Origin: Neisseria weixii
GTDB lineage: Bacteria; Pseudomonadota; Gammaproteobacteria; Burkholderiales; Neisseriaceae
NCBI RefSeq assembly: GCF_002327085.1
Contig: NZ_CP023429.1
Span: forward strand, 372,001-436,000
DNA: 64,000 nt
Reading direction: 5' to 3'
A program made the translations under genes and the position numbers. Under the pieces are notes generated by a model. That model saw only the letters and a program-made list of their open reading frames with translations, ran no database searches and was not told the origin of the DNA. Below are positions 58,960-64,000 of this stretch, in pieces; positions within the stretch are counted from its first letter, which is position 1, and every line of letters begins with the position of its first letter.

Positions 58960-59532
58960 TTATTCAGATTGATGAAACGGGCAGCGCGGAATATCCAATC
59001 GATTCCAGCCTTCTTGGCCCATGTTTTCCAGTAGCGCGATATTACGCTCAAAAATTGCCGTCGCATCGGGAAAGGCTTCGGCTGCTTTAGCGATACTGTC
59101 TTCTCGAATCAGATGCAGTGTCGGGTAAGGTGACCGGTTGGTGTAGTTGCTGATGTCGTCGGCTTCGGTATCGGCAAACTGGAAATCAGGGTGAAACGGC
59201 GCAATCTGAATCACGCCTTCCAATCGGTTATCCGCGACTGCTTCATCGGCGATGTCGAGCATATCGTTAAACAGCAGAAAATCGCCGAATAAGGCCGGAT
59301 GCACCAATAAAGTGGTTTCCAATTCTTCGGCCGAAGTATTGCCCAAACGTTGTAATTCACGGTCTAAATCTTCTAAGAAACCGTCTAAATGTTTGGCTTC
59401 GCTGACCACAATACGTACGCGGTCTTTGACATATGGCGCTTTGGCAAAAGGGCAGAGGTTTAAACCAATCACGGCTTTTTCCAGCCATTGTTTGGTGTGC
59501 TTGATAACGGTTTCGGTGCTTGGCGTGTTCAT
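58960..59532 (-). CDS. DUF1415 family protein
   Basis: Cytosolic protein of unknown function, 190 residues, of the DUF1415 family. CPFAKAP near the N-terminus (NLCPFAKAPYVKDRVRIVVS) and PYPTLHLIRE are family hallmarks; a second Cys lies in RCPFHQ. I start at 59532 (MNTPSTETV) since the upstream frame is not conserved in style. Heads a pair with the DUF454 gene. Confidence 0.88.
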   Translation of the reverse strand: MNTPSTETVIKHTKQWLEKAVIGLNLCPFAKAPYVKDRVRIVVSEAKHLDGFLEDLDRELQRLGNTSAEELETTLLVHPALFGDFLLFNDMLDIADEAVADNRLEGVIQIAPFHPDFQFADTEADDISNYTNRSPYPTLHLIREDSIAKAAEAFPDATAIFERNIALLENMGQEGWNRLDIPRCPFHQSE

Positions 59533-59580
59533 TAGATGGAGATGGTGTTTATAAGAGTAATTCTCAATTATAGCAAATAA

Positions 59581-59613
59581 CAAGGCCGTCTGAACGAGTT
59601 TCAGACGGCCTTG
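59581..59613. terminator. DUS inverted-repeat terminator
   Basis: CAAGGCCGTCTGAAC and GTTTCAGACGGCCTTG; closes lrp on the minus strand. Confidence 0.85.
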
Positions 59614-59630
59614 TTATATTGGCGCAAAGA

Positions 59631-60113
59631 TTAATCTTGCTGCAAATGCGACAGCGGCAGGGCAGTGGTGTTTTTAATTTCTTTCAACACAAAGCTCGAT
59701 TGCGCGTCTTGCACGCCGTGGTGTGACAACAATGTATCCAGCACAAAATGCGAGAAAGAATTCATATCGGTGAAAAACGCGTGCAACAGATAATCGGTTT
59801 CACCGGTCAGCGCAAAGCAGCTCAATACTTCCGGCCAGTTTTGCACCGCTTGCGAGAAATCGTCACGCGCATCAGCCGCTTTGCTGATGGAGACGCGGAT
59901 AAACGCCTGCAAGCCCAGTTCGACGGAAACCGGCGACAACAATGCGGCGTATTTGCGGATGATGCCGGCATCTTCCAATTGTTTCAGACGGCGTAAACAC
60001 GGAGAAGGAGAGAGGGCGACACGTTCGGAAAGCTCGACATTGGTCAAGCGGCCGTTTTCCTGCAAAACCTGCAAAATTTTAAGGTCTGTTTTATCCAGAG
60101 TGATTTGACCCAT
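59631..60113 (-). CDS. lrp: Lrp/AsnC family transcriptional regulator
   Basis: Leucine-responsive-type regulator, 160 residues. HTH LTNVELSERVALSPSPCLRRLKQLEDAG at about 20-47, then the RAM domain with GLQAFIRVSI and CFALTGETDYLLHAFFTDM. It resembles meningococcal Lrp/AsnC. It is divergent from the gcv riboswitch-gcvT unit 270 bases away, so control of glycine cleavage is possible but not shown. Confidence 0.93.
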   Translation of the reverse strand: MGQITLDKTDLKILQVLQENGRLTNVELSERVALSPSPCLRRLKQLEDAGIIRKYAALLSPVSVELGLQAFIRVSISKAADARDDFSQAVQNWPEVLSCFALTGETDYLLHAFFTDMNSFSHFVLDTLLSHHGVQDAQSSFVLKEIKNTTALPLSHLQQD

Positions 60114-60379
60114 TAGCTGGTTCCCTTTATGCTTTAGATTATGATGCCGCTTGATTGTTTTGAAACAGAAAACAAAGCGACTGCTGTAATCTTAAGCTAA
60201 ATAAACTTAACATACAATAGTTCAAGAAAAGAAACTTTTCAAAAATAATCTGTGTTAAAACAGCGTACTTTCGGAAAATTAATTTATCAAACCTATTAAT
60301 AATCATATTTTGATAGATTGTGTAAAAATAATCCCAAAGAATGCTTGCCCCGGAAAAAGAATCACGCCATAATCAAAAA
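60114..60379. other. AT-rich gap before the glycine riboswitch
   Basis: Holds the divergent promoters of lrp and gcvT. No gene or clear operator seen. Confidence 0.5.
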
Positions 60380-60627
60380 ACGTGCAGGAGAGCGCTGCTG
60401 ACAACTACAGGCAGCCACCGAAGGCGCAGATGCCCTTAAATCGCTCAGGTAAAAGGACTGCTCGTTGAAATAAAACATCTGGAGAGCGGTACGATGTCAC
60501 ATCATGCCCACCGAAGGGGAGAAGGCCGTCTGAGCCACCATTCAGACATCCGTTGCCAAATGGCACGCAATGAGCAGATTGCGGTCGGAACGACACGGCG
60601 CCGAAAATCTCAGGTTCAAGGACAGAT
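60380..60627 (+). promoter_or_regulatory. Tandem glycine riboswitch
   Basis: Two glycine aptamers before gcvT. First (about 60380-60461): GTGCAGGAGAGCGC, GCCACCGAAGGCGCAG, TCGCTCAGGTAAAAGGACTGC. Second (about 60476-60627): TCTGGAGAGCGGT, CCCACCGAAGGGGAGAA, AATCTCAGGTTCAAGGACAG. Landmarks GGAGAG, CCACCGAAGG and CUCAGGU..AAGGAC match the gcvT motif. The second aptamer has an enlarged side arm that includes an uptake-like sequence (GGCCGTCTGAGCC and ATTCAGAC). Confidence 0.93.
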
Positions 60628-60692
60628 AGGGTCATGCGCGCAGATAAAAACAGCAACGTGCGATGACGCTAAAATATACTGGAGAACTTGAT

Positions 60693-61793
60693 ATGACTGC
60701 CCCCAACATCACCCCTTTTCATCAAAACCACATCGAAGCAGGCGGCAAGCTGGTTGATTTTGCCGGCTGGGAATTGCCTGTGAATTATGGTTCGCAAATC
60801 GCCGAACACGAAGCCGTGCGCACTGATGCCGGTATGTTCGACGTATCCCATATGCTGGTTACCGACGTGGCCGGCGAACAAGCCAAAGCCTTTTTCCGCA
60901 AATTATTGGCCAATGATGTCGATAAATTAGCCTTTGTCGGCAAAGCCTTATATTCTGCCTTGTTAAACGACCACGGCGGCGTCATTGATGACTTAATCGT
61001 CTATCGCATGAACGAAGCCGAAACGCAATACCGCATCGTCTCCAACGGCGCAACCCGCGAAAAAGACAGCGCCCAATTCCAAAAAATCGGCCAAGCATTC
61101 GGCGTAAACTTAACGCCGCGCACCGATTTGGCGATGCTGGCGGTGCAAGGTCCGAAAGCAGTTGAGAAATTATTGAGCGTCAAACCGGAATGGGCGGAGC
61201 AGGTGAGCGCACTGAAACCATTCCAAGGCCACGATTTCGGCGATGATTGGTTTGTCGCCCGCACCGGCTACACCGGCGAAGACGGCGTGGAAGTGATTTT
61301 GCCGGTAAACCAAGCCCCTGAATTTTTCAAAGCCCTGCAGGCGGCAGGTGTGCAGCCTTGCGGTTTGGGCGCACGCGATACCTTGCGCATGGAAGCAGGC
61401 ATGAATCTTTACGGCAACGATATGGACGACGACACCAGCCCGCTTGAAGCCGGTATGGGCTGGACGGTTGATTTAAAAGATGAAACCCGCGATTTTGTCG
61501 GCAAGGCTGCTTTAGTTGCGCTGAAAGAAAAAGGCGTGGCGGTGAAACAAGTCGGCCTGCTGCTGGATAAAGGCGGCGTGTTGCGCGCAGGTATGGAAGT
61601 CGTGACCGACAAAGGCAACGGCATCACCACCAGCGGCGTGTTTTCCCCAAGCCTGAAACAATCCATTGCCATCGCCCGCGTACCGAAAGACTTTGACGGC
61701 GAAGTGGCTAAAGTGTTGATTCGCGGTAAGGAAGTCGATGTGCGCGTATTGAAACTGCCGTTTGTGCGCAACGGTCAGAAACAGTTTGCCTGA
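60693..61793 (+). CDS. gcvT: Glycine cleavage system aminomethyltransferase (T protein)
   Basis: T protein of glycine cleavage, which moves the methylene group to tetrahydrofolate. 366 residues, start [35 protein letters not shown] at 60693 after [24 protein letters not shown] and [18 protein letters not shown] are T-protein signatures. Glycine-controlled by the riboswitch upstream. gcvH follows after a small lipoprotein gene; gcvP is not in the window. Confidence 0.97.
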   Translation: MTAPNITPFHQNHIEAGGKLVDFAGWELPVNYGSQIAEHEAVRTDAGMFDVSHMLVTDVAGEQAKAFFRKLLANDVDKLAFVGKALYSALLNDHGGVIDDLIVYRMNEAETQYRIVSNGATREKDSAQFQKIGQAFGVNLTPRTDLAMLAVQGPKAVEKLLSVKPEWAEQVSALKPFQGHDFGDDWFVARTGYTGEDGVEVILPVNQAPEFFKALQAAGVQPCGLGARDTLRMEAGMNLYGNDMDDDTSPLEAGMGWTVDLKDETRDFVGKAALVALKEKGVAVKQVGLLLDKGGVLRAGMEVVTDKGNGITTSGVFSPSLKQSIAIARVPKDFDGEVAKVLIRGKEVDVRVLKLPFVRNGQKQFA

Positions 61794-61847
61794 CGGCTCG
61801 CACGGCTTAGCCTCGTGAGGCCGTCTGAAAGATAATGAACGGTATAT

Positions 61848-61981
61848 ATGAAGTGGAACAAAGTATTATTTTTTTTAATGATGTTTCAGCATTCCTGAAT
61901 TTGGCCGGTTGCGATGCCAAGGATCGCTGCCTGGATCAGGGCGGCAGTTACAGCGAAGCGGCTGGAAAATGTAAAAAATAA
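61848..61981 (+). CDS. Small lipoprotein between gcvT and gcvH, frameshifted
   Basis: With one more T in the run 61869-61876, the frame reads MKWNKVLFFFNDVSAFLNLA then GCDAKDRCLDQGGSYSEAAG and KCKK-stop, 44 residues. LNLAGC is a lipobox, and three further cysteines (DRCLDQGG, GKCKK) are spaced as in small disulfide-rich lipoproteins. The N-terminus is only weakly hydrophobic in this reading, so the correction may not be exact. Confidence 0.5.
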
Positions 61982-62020
61982 TGTCGGATTTTAATCTAAC
62001 CTACTCTTGGAGAACACAAA

Positions 62021-62404
62021 ATGAGCAATATCCCAGCAGAATTGAAATATGTTGCCAGCCACGAATGGCTGCGCACCGAAGCAGACGGCACGGTGACGGT
62101 CGGCATTACCCATCACGCGCAAGAATTGTTGGGCGACATAGTGTTTATCGAGTTGCCTGAAGTCGGCGCTAATTTGGCGGCTGAAGAGCAAGCCGGTGTG
62201 GTGGAATCGGTGAAAGCCGCATCTGATGTATACGCACCGATTGCCGGTGAAATCGTGGCCGTCAACGATGATTTGCCAAGCGCTCCGGAAACCGCCAACA
62301 GCGACCCATACGGCGAAGGCTGGTTCTTTAAAATCAAACCGGCTAATCCGGCCGATCTCGACAGCTTGCTGACTGCCGAGCAATACGCCAACGAAGTCAA
62401 CTAA
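62021..62404 (+). CDS. gcvH: Glycine cleavage system H protein
   Basis: Lipoyl carrier of glycine cleavage, 127 residues. The lipoylated lysine lies in [36 protein letters not shown] and [18 protein letters not shown] are typical. TTGGAG precedes the ATG. Confidence 0.97.
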   Translation: MSNIPAELKYVASHEWLRTEADGTVTVGITHHAQELLGDIVFIELPEVGANLAAEEQAGVVESVKAASDVYAPIAGEIVAVNDDLPSAPETANSDPYGEGWFFKIKPANPADLDSLLTAEQYANEVN

Positions 62405-62413
62405 TCCGCTGTA

Positions 62414-62453
62414 AAAGGCCGTCTGAAAACGAAACTTCTTTTTCAGACGGCCT
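62414..62453. terminator. DUS inverted-repeat terminator after gcvH
   Basis: AAAAGGCCGTCTGAAAA and TTTTTCAGACGGCCT form a hairpin. Confidence 0.85.
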
Positions 62454-62520
62454 GATGTAGGAAATCCTAGCGTTGTTTACACTTTTGCTTTTTTGCTTGA
62501 AGACCCATTTTGGGATTTTC

Positions 62521-62578
62521 GAGTGTTGTCAAGAGTGCCGAAAGGCACGGTAACGCCGCATGGTTCTTGATAATGCTC
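62521..62578. ncRNA. Candidate three-way-junction structured RNA
   Basis: A 14-pair outer stem (GAGTGTTGTCAAGA, 62521-62534, with TCTTGATAATGCTC, 62565-62578) needs three G-U pairs, which favours RNA over a DNA site. Inside lie GTGCC-GAAA-GGCAC (62535-62548) and CGG-TAACG-CCG (62548-62558). It lies in a 480-base gap with no gene. Strand, promoter and function are unknown; the listed sequence is the + strand. Confidence 0.45.
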
Positions 62579-62712
62579 AACAATCCTAAAACAATCATTT
62601 AGGCAAAAAATAAAAGCTGTTTTGCATAAAAAGTGTCAATAACCCGACAATTTTCTACACCTGAGACCTTTGCAAGATTCCTTCAAAAGCCAGCACACAT
62701 AAAACCGCCGTC

Positions 62713-62732
62713 ATTCCCGCGCAGGCGGGAAT
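62713..62732 (+). repeat. dRS3 repeat (left)
   Basis: ATTCCCGCGCAGGCGGGAAT matches the neisserial dRS3 consensus ATTCCC-N8-GGGAAT exactly. Such repeats are known insertion targets of filamentous prophage. Confidence 0.92.
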
Positions 62733-62789
62733 TCATTTTCGGGCATGACAAGCTATTGAATAAAATAGGTTTCTTAAATTCTGAGATGG

Positions 62790-62809
62790 ATTTCCGCCTG
62801 CGCGGGAAT
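62790..62809 (-). repeat. dRS3 repeat (right), one mismatch
   Basis: ATTTCCGCCTGCGCGGGAAT is a dRS3 in inverted orientation with C changed to T at position four of the consensus. Confidence 0.85.
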
Positions 62810-62884
62810 GACGGCGGTTTTGGTTTTTATTAATGATTCATCAGTTTTGCAAAGGCTTCAGCCTTTGTGCATTAAAGAATCCCC

Positions 62885-63436
62885 ATGACCTACTGCGATT
62901 TTGCCAACAGTCTGCCGCCCGATACCGACGACCCGAACAAACATTACCACGACCATCAATACGGTTTTCCGGTTGGCGATGACAATGCTTTGTTTGGCCG
63001 ATTGATTTTGGAAATCAATCAAGCTGGTTTGAATTGGACATTGATGCTGAAAAAGCAGCAGGCGTTTCATACGGCCTATGCCGGTTTTGACATTGTTAAA
63101 GTGGCGGCGTTTGATGAACACGATGTCGAAAGGCTGTTGAACGATGCGGGAATTGTGCGCAACCGTTTGAAAATCAATGCGGTGATTCACAATGCGCGCG
63201 CGGTGTTGCATTTGCAGGCCGAATACGGTTCATTCAAAAACTGGCTCGATGCCCATCATCCGCGTGATAAAGCGGCGTGGGTAAAATTGTTTAAGCAGCA
63301 TTTCAAATTTGCCGGCGGCGAAATTGTCGGCGAATTTTTGATGAGCACCGGTTATTTAAAAGGCGCGCATGACGAGCATTGCCCGATTTATCGGCAAACA
63401 TTGGCGGCCGGAGCGAAGTGGGCAGAGGCCGTCTGA
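62885..63436 (+). CDS. tag: DNA-3-methyladenine glycosylase I
   Basis: Base-excision glycosylase for 3-methyladenine, 183 residues. YHDHQYGFPVGDDNALFGRLILEINQAGLNWTLML contains the Tag core (conserved Glu in LEINQAGLNW). Zinc-type residues appear as TYCDFA at the N-terminus and GAHDEHCPIY near the C-terminus, as in Tag. The end AEAV-stop is encoded by an uptake sequence. Confidence 0.93.
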   Translation: MTYCDFANSLPPDTDDPNKHYHDHQYGFPVGDDNALFGRLILEINQAGLNWTLMLKKQQAFHTAYAGFDIVKVAAFDEHDVERLLNDAGIVRNRLKINAVIHNARAVLHLQAEYGSFKNWLDAHHPRDKAAWVKLFKQHFKFAGGEIVGEFLMSTGYLKGAHDEHCPIYRQTLAAGAKWAEAV

Positions 63437-63464
63437 AAAGGGCGGCGCACACTTTCAGACGGCC
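63427..63464. terminator. DUS inverted repeat overlapping the tag stop codon
   Basis: AGGCCGTCTGAAAG and CTTTCAGACGGCC; the TGA of tag lies inside the left arm. Confidence 0.85.
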
Positions 63465-63575
63465 CGCCACCATAAATTGGCCGGCTTTCATTGAGACGGA
63501 GGTTGGTAAAAGATAAGATAATTCAAATAAATAGAATAAAATCAAAACATAAAAACACATGTGAAGAAACCCATC

Positions 63576-64000
63576 ATGAAACTGAACGGCCTGTTGAAAA
63601 CGGCTATTTTGCTGACCGGTATGTCGGCATTCTTGCAGGTGTATTCCGTGCAGGCGGTGTTGCCCGTGTTGATGGCGGAATTGAACGCTACGGCGGTGCA
63701 GGCGGATTGTCGGTGGGGGCGGCGGTGTTGGGTGTGGCTTTGATGTCGCCGTTTATGGGCATGTTGTCGGATGCGTTCGGGCGTAAGCTGTTTGTGGTCG
63801 GGTCGCTGATTTATCTGGCCTTGCCGACCATGCTGCTGGCGTGGTCGCCGAATATCGAAGTGTTTACGCTGTTGCGTTTTTTGCAGGGTTTGGCGGTGCC
63901 GGGGATTACGGTGGTGCTGATTGCCTATATCGGCGAAGAGTTTACCCAAAACGAAGTCGTGCAGTTGATGACCATGTATGTGTCGGGTACGGTATTGGGC
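63576..64000 (+). CDS. MFS transporter, partial, frameshifted
   Basis: Major-facilitator drug or metabolite transporter running off the right end. MKLNGLLKTAILLTGMSAFL, then QAVLPVLMAELNATAVQAG, and LMSPFMGMLSDAFGRKLFVV, the MFS loop motif between helices 2 and 3. The frame breaks at GG 63714-63715 (one more G needed). Family within MFS cannot be set from the first 140 residues. Confidence 0.82.

Larger units (their letters stand above)
62662..62860. mobile_element. IS5-type MITE containing a nested dRS3 cassette
   Basis: Ends TGAGACCTTTGCAAGATTCC and TTTTGCAAAGGCTTCA, the second degraded. The interior differs from the other copies and is itself an inverted repeat of about 30 bases bounded by two dRS3 repeats, so one repeat sits inside another. 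Unlike the other copies it has no uptake sequence at its edge. Confidence 0.7.

Overview
The window is chromosomal DNA of a Neisseria species. DNA uptake sequences (core GCCGTCTGAA) occur about once per kilobase, very often as inverted pairs acting as terminators. Most carry the AG-type prefix (AGGCCGTCTGAA) rather than the AT-type usual in the meningococcus and gonococcus, which suggests a commensal or animal-associated species. Gene content (LpxL1-like acyltransferase, MsrAB, cbb3 oxidase, NsrR/NnrS, FetA-like receptor, dRS3 and Correia-like repeats) agrees. The species itself cannot be named from this window.

Layout. 1-3.5 kb: phosphoribosyltransferase, rpmF-yceD, Maf nucleotidase, RsmI-like methylase. 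3.5-12 kb: the replication neighbourhood, yidC-yidD-rnpA-rpmH facing dnaA-dnaN-gyrB, with two DnaA boxes between. 12-18.8 kb: katA, msrAB, WaaQ-type heptosyltransferase, porin remnant, nitrilase-family amidase, ruvC. 18.8-23.7 kb: decayed accessory DNA, a Correia-like element and a FetA-like TonB receptor flanked by a broken and an intact copy of the lipid A acyltransferase gene. 24-28.7 kb: a candidate structured RNA, exonuclease, tyrA, and a nitric-oxide group (nnrS, hemerythrin, nsrR). 29-38 kb: tonB-exbB-exbD, M61 peptidase, ccoNOQP. 38-42 kb: preQ1 riboswitch with queC-queD-queE, lactate permease. 42-48 kb: IS630- and IS5-family elements, AlkD-like glycosylase, hydrolase/LysR pair. 48.3-56.8 kb: a type I restriction island hsdR-fic-hsdS-prrC-hsdM without any uptake sequence. 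57-64 kb: NhaD-type antiporter, DUF454, DUF1415, Lrp, tandem glycine riboswitch with gcvT and gcvH, tag, MFS transporter (runs off the end).

The most interesting locus is the restriction island. It combines a type I R-M system, a PrrC-type anticodon nuclease (ABC-type ATPase plus the Arg-x3-Glu...His triad), a Fic protein with its inhibitory motif, a (CAAG)19 repeat in the HsdS linker that would make specificity phase-variable, and three palindromes at an exact 41-bp period in front of fic. Second is a CcoP cytochrome subunit carrying a C-terminal OmpA-like peptidoglycan-binding domain. Two unannotated RNA candidates (about 24177-24393 and 62521-62578) and an IS5/MITE family sitting in uptake-sequence hairpins also deserve attention.

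Caution on sequence quality: about twenty otherwise intact housekeeping genes (gyrB three times, ruvC, exbB, queC, hsdR and others) are broken by a one-base indel, nearly always one base too few in a homopolymer. This pattern indicates sequencing error, not pseudogenes. I annotate such genes as single CDSs and give the site of each break.
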